From the NCBI GenBank assembly GCA_021847105.1, contig JAJZUT010000002.1, positions 186,001 through 250,000 on the forward strand: DNA of 64,000 nt, in the 5' to 3' direction. Below are positions 37,620-47,118 of this stretch, piece by piece. The notes beneath the pieces were generated by a model, which was given only the letters and a program-made list of their open reading frames with translations, did no database searches and was not told where the DNA came from. This DNA is from Pseudomonadota bacterium. Its GTDB lineage: Bacteria > Pseudomonadota > Gammaproteobacteria > Steroidobacterales > Steroidobacteraceae. Both the position numbers and the translations under genes were made by a program. Numbering within the stretch: the stretch's first letter is position 1; each line of letters begins with the position of its first letter.

Positions 37620-39770
37620 ATGATGCACACTGCCTACAACGGTTGGCTGGTCGCGCTCTCGGTCGCGGTCGCCGTCCTGGTTTCCTACACCGCGCTGCGG
37701 CTCGCGGATCACGTGCGCGAAGCGCGCCGTGCGCTGCACCACTGCCGGACCGGCGGCGCCGCTGCGGCAATGGGCATCGGCATCTGGTCGATGCATTTCA
37801 TCGGCATGCTCGCCATGTCGATGCCGATCGTACTGCACTACGACCTCACCCTAACGCTCCTCTCGCTGCTGGTCGCGGTCGGCATCTCCTGGCTGGCGAT
37901 CCGGATCGCCACCACGCGACGTGGGACCGCGCGGCTGGCACTCGCCGGGCTGGTCATGGGCTGCGGTATCGCCAGCATGCACTATCTCGGCATGGCCGCA
38001 ATCGACATCGCCCCGCGGATGCAGTTCCGGCCGGTGATGGTCGTTGCCTCGATCGTCGCAGGGATCGGCGCATCCTGGGGCGCACTATGGCTGGTGTTCG
38101 GGACAGTACGCGAGGGTGCGACGCGCAGGTTGCGGCGCTTGGGCGGACCGGTATTGATGGGTCTGGCCATCAGCAGCACGCATTACATCGGCATGGCGGC
38201 CATGCGAATCGCGCCCGGGGCCCACTCGCAGGGCGGCGTGATTCTCAGCAGCGCCTGGTGCTCAGTCACGATCGCTTCGATCGCCGCCGCCATTCTCGCC
38301 TTCGCGCTGCTGACCGATGTGTACAACGCAGAACTTGCCGCGCGCGCCCACGCCCACGCCAACCGCCTCCGGCAGATCAATGCCCAGCTGCGCCATCAGA
38401 TGCTGCACGACAGCCTGACCGGCCTCGCCAATCGCAACGCGTTCATTGACCAACTCACCGCCTCGCTGCAGCGGGCGCCGGCAGGCAGTGATGCTTTTGC
38501 CGTCCTGGCGCTTGACCTGGACCGATTCAAATTGATCAATGACTCCCTCGGACACGGCGCCGGCGACACGCTGCTCTGCGAGGTAGCACGCCGGCTGGTG
38601 ACGGCCGTGCGACCCGGCGATCTGGTCGCGCGCATGAGCGGCGATGAATTTCTGGTTCTGGCGCGGCACGTGCGCGATGCCGAAGAAGCCGGTGCCATCG
38701 CCACCCGGATCATCCACGGCCTGAACAGACCGCTACGGCTCGATTCGGTCGAAGTGCTGGTCTCCTCGAGTATCGGCATCAGTCTGTATCCGGTCGACGG
38801 CAACACGCCCGAGCAATTGCTCGCGCACGCCGACGAGGCCATGTACGGTGCCAAGCGCCGCGGCGGGCGGACATTTCAGCGCTTCGTCGCCGGCATGAAC
38901 GGCTATGCGCAGGATCGGCTCTGGCTCGAGGGCGAACTGCACCACGCTCTGACACGCGGACAGTTCGAGCTGCACTACCAGCCGCGTGTCGACGTCCTCA
39001 GCGGCCAAATCTGCAGCGTCGAGGCGCTGCTGCGCTGGCGGCATCCGACCCGCGGCAATATATCCCCGCGCACGTTCATTCCAATCGCGGAGGAAACCGG
39101 ACTGATTCTGCCAATCGGCGAGTGGGTGCTTCGGGAAGCCTGCCGCCAGGCCCGGCGCTGGCAGCTGGCCGGGCTGCCGATGCGCATTGCCGTGAATCTC
39201 TCCGCGCTGCAGTTCCGCCAGCGCGATCTGCTGCGGACAATCTCGGCGGCCTTGAGCGCGCATCACGCTGCGCCGGAACTGCTCGAGCTGGAAATCACGG
39301 AAAGTGCAGTCATGACGGACGCCGAAACCTCCGTGGCCATCCTTGAACAGCTCAGTCGCATGGGCGTGGTCGTCTCAGTGGATGATTTTGGCACCGGTTA
39401 TTCGAACATGAGCTACCTGCGTCGCTTTCCCGTCGACCGGCTGAAAATCGACTCCAGCTTCGTCAGTGAGATGAACGAGGACCCGCAGAGCACCCTGATC
39501 ATCCAGGCCATCATTTCCCTGGCGCACAGCCTGCGCATGAAGGTAGTCGCCGAGGGCGTCGAAACACCGGCCCAGCTCGAAAGCCTTGCCGCGCTCGGCT
39601 GCGATCAGTACCAGGGCTTCCTGTTCGGTCAGCCCGCACCGGCGGGCGTCATCGAACCGCAGTTGCGCGCGCACGCAGCGTGTCGCGAGAGCACCGACCC
39701 CGAGGCGACCCATGCCCGGCTTGCCCGCCCCGCATGGGCCTGCGCGCAGGCCCTCAGGACCCGGGCCTGA
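37620..39770 (+). CDS. MHYT-GGDEF-EAL membrane c-di-GMP enzyme
   Basis: Bifunctional-type signalling protein of 716 aa. Seven N-terminal membrane helices form an MHYT sensor with three MHYT-like motifs (SMHFIGM, SMHYLGM, STHYIGM), proposed in the family to bind copper and sense gases. The GGDEF domain has an SGDEF active site and an intact RPGD inhibitory site five residues before it. The EAL domain keeps EALLRW, AVNLSALQ, LEITES, VDDFGTGYSN, LKIDSSF, AEGVET and YQGFLFG. Both activities are therefore possible. ATG 37620 or 37623 gives the usual start near NGWLVALS; ATG 37599 is possible. The final ~45 residues are unconserved. Confidence 0.92.
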   Translation: MMHTAYNGWLVALSVAVAVLVSYTALRLADHVREARRALHHCRTGGAAAAMGIGIWSMHFIGMLAMSMPIVLHYDLTLTLLSLLVAVGISWLAIRIATTRRGTARLALAGLVMGCGIASMHYLGMAAIDIAPRMQFRPVMVVASIVAGIGASWGALWLVFGTVREGATRRLRRLGGPVLMGLAISSTHYIGMAAMRIAPGAHSQGGVILSSAWCSVTIASIAAAILAFALLTDVYNAELAARAHAHANRLRQINAQLRHQMLHDSLTGLANRNAFIDQLTASLQRAPAGSDAFAVLALDLDRFKLINDSLGHGAGDTLLCEVARRLVTAVRPGDLVARMSGDEFLVLARHVRDAEEAGAIATRIIHGLNRPLRLDSVEVLVSSSIGISLYPVDGNTPEQLLAHADEAMYGAKRRGGRTFQRFVAGMNGYAQDRLWLEGELHHALTRGQFELHYQPRVDVLSGQICSVEALLRWRHPTRGNISPRTFIPIAEETGLILPIGEWVLREACRQARRWQLAGLPMRIAVNLSALQFRQRDLLRTISAALSAHHAAPELLELEITESAVMTDAETSVAILEQLSRMGVVVSVDDFGTGYSNMSYLRRFPVDRLKIDSSFVSEMNEDPQSTLIIQAIISLAHSLRMKVVAEGVETPAQLESLAALGCDQYQGFLFGQPAPAGVIEPQLRAHAACRESTDPEATHARLARPAWACAQALRTRA

Positions 39771-39819
39771 GGCGCACCGCACCGCTGGCACAACCGATTC
39801 CTGCCCGGCGCGACACGCC

Positions 39820-40914
39820 ATGACACGCACATCGTCACCTGACGACGAAGCTGAGCGCCTCGATGCACTGCAGATGCAGCTCGCATTGGACTCGGTCGCC
39901 AGGATGTCATACGACGATCTGACGCTGCTCGCCGCCGCGGTGTGCGACGCGCCCGTGGCACTGCTCAGTCTCCTTGACGGACCACAGCACTCGATCAAGT
40001 CGTGCCACGGTATTACCGCGGAGCGGTTCAGCGCGGACGGCTCTTTCGGCATGCCGGGCATTCTCGGCGCGCGACAGATGGTCGAAGTGCCGGATGCCGC
40101 CGCCGACCCCCGCTTCGCCGACAGTCCGCTGGTGCGCGCAGAGCCGGCCATCCGCTTCTGCGCTGCATTGCCCCTGACGACTGACACAGACCTCACGCTC
40201 GGCACACTCTGGATCCTCGATTACCGGCCGCGACGGCTCGAGCCGCGCCAGCGCGCCGCGCTGGAGGCGCTCGGCCGGCAAGCCGCGGTGAAGCTGAAAA
40301 TGCGCTCGATCCAGCAAACGCTCTGGCAGGCCCTGGAGGCGGCCCACCGTTATCAGGCGCAGCTCGAGGAATACCACCACAGTCTGCGCAAGTTGAACCG
40401 GCAACTGCACGCACAGGCCATCCGCGACCCGCTCACGGGTCTGTACAATCGACTTGCGCTGATGCAACAGCTCAACCAGGGCGTTGCACGTGCCGAGCGG
40501 CGCGGCGAGCCATTGTCACTGCTGCTCATCGATGTTGATCACTTCAAGTCTTTCAACGATGGCTTTGGACACCTGCAGGGCGATGAGGCGCTGCGGCAGA
40601 TTGCCGAAATTCTGCGCGTCACGGCGCGCGAGGCGGATTCCGCCGCCCGCTTCGGCGGTGAAGAATTCGTCTTGGTCCTGCCGGCCACCACCGCCGCCGG
40701 CGCACTGGCACTCGCGGAGCGGATCCGACAAGAAATTGAACTGCTGAGCAACGATCACCGGGGCCTCACCGTCAGCATCGGCACCGTCACCCGCCACGCG
40801 GATCACCCGCGCTGCACTGCACAATTGCTGCTTCAGGATGCCGACCAGGCGCTCTACCGCGCCAAGGCTGCGGGCCGCAACTGCGTCATGGCCGCCGACC
40901 CGCAGAGGGCCTGA
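39820..40914 (+). CDS. GAF-GGDEF diguanylate cyclase
   Basis: Soluble protein of 364 aa making c-di-GMP from two GTP. An N-terminal GAF-like sensor (~20-170; VCDAPVALLSLLDGPQHSIKS) is joined by a coiled coil to a GGDEF domain with RFGGEEF active site, intact READ inhibitory site and the DPLTGLYNR start. ATG 39820 is chosen because upstream codons have shadow-like composition and lie within the preceding gene. It follows the MHYT protein by 49 bp on the same strand. Confidence 0.92.
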   Translation: MTRTSSPDDEAERLDALQMQLALDSVARMSYDDLTLLAAAVCDAPVALLSLLDGPQHSIKSCHGITAERFSADGSFGMPGILGARQMVEVPDAAADPRFADSPLVRAEPAIRFCAALPLTTDTDLTLGTLWILDYRPRRLEPRQRAALEALGRQAAVKLKMRSIQQTLWQALEAAHRYQAQLEEYHHSLRKLNRQLHAQAIRDPLTGLYNRLALMQQLNQGVARAERRGEPLSLLLIDVDHFKSFNDGFGHLQGDEALRQIAEILRVTAREADSAARFGGEEFVLVLPATTAAGALALAERIRQEIELLSNDHRGLTVSIGTVTRHADHPRCTAQLLLQDADQALYRAKAAGRNCVMAADPQRA

Positions 40915-40933
40915 GCGGCGCAGGACGACTGGC

Positions 40934-41206
40934 TCAGTCGAGGCTGAAGAGACTCACCAGGTCGTGACGGGAGTACGCTCGGAAGGCAATTAGAGTCTCG
41001 GTGCGGGTTACGCCCTCGATGCCGCGAATGGTCTGCGCCACCAGGTCGGCCAGGGCCTCATTCTCCCGAACGCGCACCACGGCAACCAAGTCGAAATTGC
41101 CGGCTACGGAATACACTTCGGAAATCCCTCGCAATTCACTCAGCGTCTGCGCCACGGCGGCGGTACGCGCCGGCTCGGCATTGATCAGGATAATCGCGGT
41201 AACCAT
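40934..41206 (-). CDS. Stand-alone Lrp/AsnC ligand-binding (RAM) domain protein
   Basis: Protein of 90 aa consisting only of the regulatory domain of Lrp/AsnC proteins (AIILINAEPARTAAVAQTLSELRGI, EVYSVAGNFDLVAVVRV, RTETLIAFRAY). The DNA-binding helix-turn-helix is absent. Such proteins bind amino acids as oligomers, and some pair with full-length Lrp homologues. ATG 41206 is the only good start. It is convergent with the GAF-GGDEF gene, 20 bp apart. Confidence 0.88.
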   Translation of the reverse strand: MVTAIILINAEPARTAAVAQTLSELRGISEVYSVAGNFDLVAVVRVRENEALADLVAQTIRGIEGVTRTETLIAFRAYSRHDLVSLFSLD

Positions 41207-41373
41207 GGCCTTATCGGATGCTGCGATCCGCCTCCCGAATCCGGAGCAGCGTGCCTGTGCGATTCTCGCATCGTCCTGCGCCGCTCGACCGGCGAAATTC
41301 TACTGAGCGCAACGACTTACCGCCATCGCCTCGCAACGCCTCGGTGCGCCAAGCGGCGCACCGAGGGGTCGTG

Positions 41374-41402
41374 AGCGCGGCCGGTGCCCGGCACCGGCCG
41401 CG
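41374..41402. repeat. Perfect 14-bp inverted repeat, hairpin after the EthD gene
   Basis: GCGCGGCCGGTGCC, one C, then its exact reverse complement. It lies 11 bp past the stop of the EthD-family gene (minus strand). There is no T run, so it could be a 3' stabiliser or an atypical terminator. Confidence 0.5.
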
Positions 41403-41412
41403 CGGCTTCCGC

Positions 41413-41730
41413 TCAATGGCCGACCACGACCTCACTGATCTGAATCACCGGGGCCAGGTCGGTGTAATTGGCGATATCACCGAGAATCTCCTCGGCGTGC
41501 GGACCGAAGCCCGACTGGAACGCCTCGACCGAGTCGCAGAAAATCTGGCACATGGCGACGTACGTCGCCGGTGCGCCGGGATCACCGCCAGCGATGCCCT
41601 TGTCGACGGTGTAGTACAGACACTTGTCGCCCATCCGGCTCTTGACGAGCGGCATGTGCCGGTCGCGGTAGTAGGCATGATCGAATCGGGCTCCCGGCGT
41701 GTTCGGGTACATCACGCTCACTTTGATCAC
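41413..41730 (-). CDS. EthD family protein
   Basis: Small alpha/beta-barrel (dimeric ferredoxin-like) protein of 105 aa: IKVSVMYPNTPGARFDHAYYRDRHMPL, with the conserved HMPLVK, and a C-terminal EEILGDIANYTDLAPVIQISEV (described here in parts). I chose GTG 41730 rather than ATG 41736. AGAGGAG abuts that ATG but lies 6 nt from the GTG, and homologues typically begin MIKVSVMYPN. EthD itself aids ether degradation; most relatives, probably including this one, have no assigned role. Confidence 0.88.
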   Translation of the reverse strand: MIKVSVMYPNTPGARFDHAYYRDRHMPLVKSRMGDKCLYYTVDKGIAGGDPGAPATYVAMCQIFCDSVEAFQSGFGPHAEEILGDIANYTDLAPVIQISEVVVGH

Positions 41731-42413
41731 GGGCATCTCCTCTGGCAGGGATGGACGAACTACGGGCCACAGTGTGCGGCAGCCCCGCTTGAGCCACAAC
41801 CGGCCCGCCGTGACACGCACGGGCCGCGACAGCCCGGCATCACGATGTGCCACATTTAGGACACCGCGGGCGTCCATCAGCCGCCGTGGGCATGCCCCGA
41901 GACGAGTTGCGCTGGACCCACGCGGCACGGTGGAGCGGCCTCGCTGCGCTCCGACACGCAATCCATCCAACACAGCGCCTTCGCCGTCACCGGGGTGGAG
42001 ACCCACCCGTCGCGCGCATCTGTCATCAACCATCCGGGCGTGCTAGGGCAGGCAAGACGCAAGACCACCTCACGGCAAGCGCCGCTGACGGATGCGCCGC
42101 GAACTCTTATTTTTTCGTCGCGCAAGCCCCCCCGCGCCACGACATCCGCTGTACCGGCTTGTGCGCAAGATTGCTCTGCCCGCCGCGCTCCTCGAGACCG
42201 GCGCGGGCAGTGCACGCGGCGCCGTGACCGCCTCACGTCTCGTCGCAGAATTCCTTCCGATCATCGCCCGCGCGAGCGCCGCCGGGCCCGGGAATTTTCA
42301 GCGGATCGCACGCCATTGCGGTTCATTGCAGCACTGAACCGAGTTCGCTAAGCTGGTTCGATTCATCTCGTCCGCGCTTGGTCTCGCAGCGGCGAACACA
42401 AAGGGGAACTTGA
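41731..42413. other. Intergenic region upstream of the BNR protein gene
   Basis: 683 bp without a gene I can support. It contains an inverted repeat GGTTCA-N9-TGAACC at 42320-42340 about 75 bp before the next ATG, and an A/T-rich patch near 42110. A short frame at 42092-42337 (81 codons) lacks a convincing start or family. Confidence 0.5.
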
Positions 42414-45400
42414 ATGCTGAACGTCGATGCCGATGCACGGTCCGTCCGCGGCAGATCTTTGATCATGGCGGTCGCGGCACTGCTGTGCGTGCCGCTGAGC
42501 GCGCACGCGATGCCGGTACAGAAGTTACTCAACGGCAAGCTCACGTGGCGCAGCATCGGGCCGGACATCGGCGGACGCGTGGTCGCCGTGGCCGGCGTAC
42601 CCGGCAAGCAGAACCTCTTCTACATGGGCGCAGTCGACGGCGGCGTGTGGAAAAGCACCGATTACGGCGTGCGTTGGCACAACATCACCGACGGCAAGTG
42701 GAAATCCGGCAGCGGCAGCGTCGGCGCGATCGCGGTCGCCCCTTCCAATGCCAAGGTGATCTATGTTGGCACTGGCGAAGCCGACATTCGCAATGACATG
42801 GTCACCGGCGATGGCATATTCAAGTCCGTCGATGGCGGCAAGACCTGGAAATACGCAGGACTGCGAGCCACCCGCACCACGAGCGCGATCGTGGTCGATC
42901 CGCACAATCCTGACATCGTGTATGTTGCCTCAATGGGCCACGTATTCAAGCCCGACGCCAATCGCGGCGTGTTCAAGTCGACCGACGGCGGCAAGACCTG
43001 GCACAAAGTGCTGTACGTCAACGCCAAGACGGGCGCGATCGACCTCGTGATGGATCCGCGCAACCCGCAGGTGCTCTATGCCGCCATGTGGCAAGCACAG
43101 CGTCTGCCCTGGAAGCTGATCGACGGTGGCCCGGGCAGCGCGCTGTACAAGAGCACCGACGGCGGAGCACACTGGACGAACATCTCGCGCAGCCCAGGGC
43201 TGCCGCACGGCCTACTCGGCCGCATTGGTGTTTCGGTTGCCGCCAGCCACCCGAATATCGTCTACGCGATCATCCAGGCCAAGCACGGCGGTGTATTCCG
43301 CTCGGCCAACGGCGGCAAGACCTGGCAGCGGGTCAATGGCAATTGGAGCCTGCGTCAGCGCGGCTTCTACTACACCAGCATCTACGTCGACCCGACCAAT
43401 CCGAACACGATGTACGTGCCGAACGTCGACGGAGTTTGGGTATCGCGCGACGGCGGCAAGGCCTTCGCCCTGCTGCACATGCGCCACGGCGACAACCACA
43501 TCGTGTGGATCAACCCGCAGCATCCGAAAATTCTGCTGGTCGGGAACGACGGCGGCGCGACGGTTTCGACTGACGGCGGCAAGACCTGGAGCACCGAGCA
43601 CAACCAGCCGACCGGACAGTTCTACCACGTTGCGATCGATCAGGCATTCCCGTTCAACGTGTACGGAGCCCAGCAGGACGAGGGCTCGTTCGAAGGCCCG
43701 AGCGCCAAGCCGGGCGGCGCGATTCCAGTGTCCGCGTGGCATTGGGTCGCCCTCGGCGAGAGCACGTTCGTTGCGCCGAAACCGGGGAGCCGCGACGTGA
43801 CCTACGGGGCGGACTACTACACGCTGATGCAGCGCTTTAACCGGCTCACCGGCGTGCGCCAGTCGGTCAGTCCCTCGCCCATCTACCGCGACGGCGGGGA
43901 TGCGGCGCGGATGCGCTATCGATTCGGCTGGACGCACCCGATCTTCTTCGCTGCAGACCACCGCAAGGAGCTGTACCTTGCCTCCCAGTACGTCATGGTC
44001 AGCCACGACGGCGGCCGCACCTGGCACGTGATCAGCCCGGATCTGACCCGCAATGTGAAGTCCACCGAGGGCCCGACCGGCGGCCCGATCAATCTCGACC
44101 AGACGGCAGCGGAAATCTTCCCGGACATCTCGGCGTTGGCGGTTTCCCGGCTGAATGCGCAGGTGATCTGGGCCGGCTCCCAGGATGGACTGGTTCACGT
44201 GACCCGCGATGGCGGCAAGCATTGGCGCCTGGTCACCCCGCCGCAGCTAAGCAAATGGGCGACCATCACGTCGATCGAGCCGTCGCACGTCGCGGCCGGC
44301 ACCGCCTATCTGACTGCCTCGCGCTACATGTGGGACGACTATCATCCGTATGTCTTCAAGACCACGGACTATGGCCGGCACTGGTCAGTGCTGACCAATG
44401 GCCTGCCCGACGATCAGTACGCATTCGTGGTGAAGCAGGATCCAAAGGATGCTGCGCTGTTGTTCCTCGGTACCGGCGAGACGGTGTACGCCAGCTTCGA
44501 CGGCGGGGCAGACTGGCAGCCGCTTGGCCTCAACCTGCCGCACGTGCAGGTGCGCGATCTGGCCATCAACACCCGCGAGGGCGAAATCGTCGCCGCCACA
44601 CACGGGCGCTCGTTCTGGATTCTCGGCAATCTCGCGCTGCTCGAGCAGTTGTCGCACGAGGCACAACCGGCAGCCGACGCGGCGGCCTTGTATGCGCCCG
44701 AGAGCGCTTGGCTGACCGAGGCCTACGGCCAGGACCCCAGTGCGGGGTATCGAGAGTCGGTCGGCACCAATCCGCCGTTCGGTGCGACCGTGTTCTTCCA
44801 TCTGCCGGCCAACTACGACGGCAAGACTCCAGTCAGCCTTACGTTTCGCGACATGCAGGGCAACGTGATCCAGCAGTACACGCTGCATCTGAAGAACGCG
44901 CACGCGAAGAAACTGCCGGCCACGGTCCGCGACAATCTGCTGCCCTCGCAGACCGAGCGGATCAGCGAGGAGAAGATGACGGCAGTGACGCCGGGCATGA
45001 ACCATTTCCAGTGGAATCTGCGCTATGCGAGCGCAACGAGCGTGATCGGATGGGAACCGCCGGAGGACACCGACGGACTGGTGGCAAGCGCACAGGGTCC
45101 GCTGGTCAATCCGGGGCACTACACCGTGGTGCTGCGCTATGGCACTCACTCGTACAAACAGACCTTCCAGGTTAAGCTCGACCCGCGACTGCATACCACT
45201 GCGGCGATCCTCAAACAGCATCTGGCGCTGCAGCTGGCGCTGCACAACACCGTGGACGTGCTCGACCGGGACATCAATGCGGCCATCGTACTGCGCCGAC
45301 GCCTTGTGAAGGCCGTGGCTGCGCACAAGGTGCAGCAGTCGGTCGCCGCTCCGGTGCTTACGGAAATCCATGCGGCTCTGCATGCGGTCGTGCAGCGGCA

Positions 45401-45599
45401 CATCCGCTCCAGCGAAGGCGACACCATGTACAACGTCAGGTTGCGCAGCTTCCTCGCCTATCTGCAGTCCGAGATCGGCCTGGACTACCGCGCGCCGACG
45501 CCGGTGCAGCTCGCCGCGTTCAACAAGCTGGAAGCCGAAGCGCGCCAAGGAGAGGCGCGGCTGCGGGCCGCAACCGCCGCGGGCGAGCGCCTGCTCTGA
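42414..45599 (+). CDS. Secreted BNR/VPS10-like beta-propeller protein
   Basis: Exported protein of 1061 aa. After a signal peptide (LIMAVAALLCVPLSAHA, cut near residue 32) come at least six BNR/sortilin-type repeats of the form S-x-D-G-G-x-x-W (KSVDGGKTW, KSTDGGKTW, KSTDGGAHW, RSANGGKTW, STDGGKTW, SHDGGRTW, TRDGGKHW), forming one or two beta-propellers. The last ~300 residues form a beta-sandwich and helical tail. Homologues are annotated as glycosyl hydrolases or WD40/YVTN-like proteins, without proven activity. AAAGGGGA lies 8 nt before ATG 42414, and a clear terminator follows the stop. Confidence 0.9.
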   Translation: MLNVDADARSVRGRSLIMAVAALLCVPLSAHAMPVQKLLNGKLTWRSIGPDIGGRVVAVAGVPGKQNLFYMGAVDGGVWKSTDYGVRWHNITDGKWKSGSGSVGAIAVAPSNAKVIYVGTGEADIRNDMVTGDGIFKSVDGGKTWKYAGLRATRTTSAIVVDPHNPDIVYVASMGHVFKPDANRGVFKSTDGGKTWHKVLYVNAKTGAIDLVMDPRNPQVLYAAMWQAQRLPWKLIDGGPGSALYKSTDGGAHWTNISRSPGLPHGLLGRIGVSVAASHPNIVYAIIQAKHGGVFRSANGGKTWQRVNGNWSLRQRGFYYTSIYVDPTNPNTMYVPNVDGVWVSRDGGKAFALLHMRHGDNHIVWINPQHPKILLVGNDGGATVSTDGGKTWSTEHNQPTGQFYHVAIDQAFPFNVYGAQQDEGSFEGPSAKPGGAIPVSAWHWVALGESTFVAPKPGSRDVTYGADYYTLMQRFNRLTGVRQSVSPSPIYRDGGDAARMRYRFGWTHPIFFAADHRKELYLASQYVMVSHDGGRTWHVISPDLTRNVKSTEGPTGGPINLDQTAAEIFPDISALAVSRLNAQVIWAGSQDGLVHVTRDGGKHWRLVTPPQLSKWATITSIEPSHVAAGTAYLTASRYMWDDYHPYVFKTTDYGRHWSVLTNGLPDDQYAFVVKQDPKDAALLFLGTGETVYASFDGGADWQPLGLNLPHVQVRDLAINTREGEIVAATHGRSFWILGNLALLEQLSHEAQPAADAAALYAPESAWLTEAYGQDPSAGYRESVGTNPPFGATVFFHLPANYDGKTPVSLTFRDMQGNVIQQYTLHLKNAHAKKLPATVRDNLLPSQTERISEEKMTAVTPGMNHFQWNLRYASATSVIGWEPPEDTDGLVASAQGPLVNPGHYTVVLRYGTHSYKQTFQVKLDPRLHTTAAILKQHLALQLALHNTVDVLDRDINAAIVLRRRLVKAVAAHKVQQSVAAPVLTEIHAALHAVVQRHIRSSEGDTMYNVRLRSFLAYLQSEIGLDYRAPTPVQLAAFNKLEAEARQGEARLRAATAAGERLL

Positions 45600-45604
45600 G
45601 GCAC

Positions 45605-45643
45605 AGGGTCGCCGCCGCTTGCGCGAGCGCGGCGACCCTCTTT
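45605..45643 (+). terminator. Rho-independent terminator after the BNR protein gene
   Basis: AGGGTCGCCGC (45605-45615) pairs perfectly with GCGGCGACCCT (45629-45639), followed by CTTT. It starts 6 bp after the stop codon. Confidence 0.8.
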
Positions 45644-45939
45644 CACGACTCGTCCCGCTCTTGGGTCGATTCTGCTGCGCGAGGACACGCCGCTGACACG
45701 CGACGCCGTTCTCAGGCTTCGCACACCCATACCGAACCTGGCATCACCCACCGCCGATCCATTCAGCCCTGGATGGATTCGAATTCCTGGCCCATCGGGT
45801 CCGATTTGCGCGGCCGCCTGCCGTCACGGCAGAAGGTGCCCTTAGCCCCGGGGTCCGAACACGAGACCTGCGGTACGCCGGATCGGGCGCCTGCCGGTGG
45901 GACCACTGGGCACTGCGGGAGCGCCATTGAAGGCAGAAC
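45644..45939. other. Gene-free interval
   Basis: About 300 bp between the terminator and the 3' end of the convergent LysR gene. I see no gene or further signal. Confidence 0.5.
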
Positions 45940-46845
45940 TCAGCGCCGGTGATGGCGTTGCACGCCGGGACGCAGGCGCTCCCCGAGGTACTCGACCAGT
46001 GTCCTGACCTTGAAGGGTATGTGCCGGTTTCCGGGCAGCACGGCATAGATGCCGATCTGCGCCAGGGGGTAGTCGGTCAGGATGGCGCGCAGCGAGCCAT
46101 TGGCGAGGGCGTCTTCGGCGAGAAAGCGTGGCTGACACGTGATGCCCAGACCTTCAACGGCGGCCTGCAACAGCACGCTGCCGCTGTTGGCTTGGATGCG
46201 GCCGTGAACCGGAATGTCGAGCGGCTCGCCGTTGACGAGAAAGGGCCATGAGGCGCTCGCCGCCAGTGTATACGCCAGGCATTCGTGCTCGCCGAGCTGC
46301 GTTGGATGGCGCGGCTCGCCGCAGCGGCGCAAATACGCCGGCGACGCCACGACGACCAGTTGAGACGAGCCCAGTCGGCGGGCGACCTCCTGCTCACCGA
46401 GACGCTCGGTGATGCGGATGGCCAGATCGACCCCTTCCTCGATGAGTCGGCTGCGCCGATCGGTGAAATCCATATTCAGCGAAATCTCCGGATACCGCTT
46501 GCTGAATTCGAGCAGCAGCGGTGCAAGGTGCCGCTGGCCGAAGCTCACCGGCAGGCTGATGCGGATCAGACCCCGCGGCCGCTGGCGCTCCGCATCGAGT
46601 CCCGTCTCGGCCGCTTCGACCAGCTTCAGGATCTCGCGACACTGCTCCAGATACAGGCTACCGGCGGAGGTCAGGCTCAGACGACGCGTGCTGCGCGCGA
46701 GCAGCTTGACGCCCAGGCGGCTCTCGAGCGCACTGATCCGACGCGTCACCGCGGAACGAGCGAGACCGCGCTGCTGCGCGACCGCGGAGAAGCTCCCCTG
46801 TTCAGCCACGCGCACGAACAGCCGCATACCCTCGAGCTGGTCCAT
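45940..46845 (-). CDS. LysR family transcriptional regulator
   Basis: Regulator of 301 aa. The winged helix-turn-helix (FVRVAEQGSFSAVAQQRGLARSAVTRRISALESRLG, in parts) occupies residues 1-60 and the periplasmic-binding-like sensor domain the rest (RGLIRISLPVSFGQRHLAPLL, EEGVDLAIRI). This is the DsdC/CrgA-like subgroup common in Proteobacteria, often regulating a divergent gene. ATG 46845 sits next to a region with a 36-bp palindrome. The divergent target would be the CDGSH protein at 47119. The ligand is unknown. Confidence 0.92.
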   Translation of the reverse strand: MDQLEGMRLFVRVAEQGSFSAVAQQRGLARSAVTRRISALESRLGVKLLARSTRRLSLTSAGSLYLEQCREILKLVEAAETGLDAERQRPRGLIRISLPVSFGQRHLAPLLLEFSKRYPEISLNMDFTDRRSRLIEEGVDLAIRITERLGEQEVARRLGSSQLVVVASPAYLRRCGEPRHPTQLGEHECLAYTLAASASWPFLVNGEPLDIPVHGRIQANSGSVLLQAAVEGLGITCQPRFLAEDALANGSLRAILTDYPLAQIGIYAVLPGNRHIPFKVRTLVEYLGERLRPGVQRHHRR

Positions 46846-46869
46846 TGTTGTCGAATTCGCAACAAATAA

Positions 46870-46905
46870 TTACTCATTGTCGCCTATTTCAGGCGCAATG
46901 AGTAA
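46870..46905. promoter_or_regulatory. 36-bp imperfect palindrome between LysR and CDGSH genes
   Basis: TTACTCATTG, T, CGCCT, 5-nt spacer, AGGCG, CAATGAGTAA: two nested perfect arms (10 and 5 bp) broken by a single base. It lies 25 bp upstream of the LysR start codon and is the best candidate for the LysR binding site; as RNA it would also make a strong hairpin. A second dyad, TGTTG..CGAATTCG..CAACA, lies at 46846-46864. Confidence 0.55.
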
Positions 46906-47118
46906 GCTACAGTCCCGGCTCGAGAGCGTGTCGCGTCCTGGACCGCTGGAAAATCAGTCACTTCGGCATCGCCAGGCTCGGGCAGTCCCTGCACCCTCAA
47001 AGCTGCTCCTTCCGGCCGATGTCTGCGCCAGCCTCTCCGATGTTCGCAGCGGCGCCAGTGGACCGATTCCAGACCGGCGCGTCAGCCCTCACCCATCTTC
47101 CACAGCAGGAGTGAAATC

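Noticed and set aside
42092..42337. 81-codon frame with an N-terminal basic, hydrophobic look
   Set aside because: No ribosome binding site, no recognised family, and it ends in a region better read as a promoter.
42345..42375. TTCGATTC flanked by GG, resembling a tRNA T-loop
   Set aside because: The flanking arms do not pair and no acceptor or anticodon stem can be drawn.
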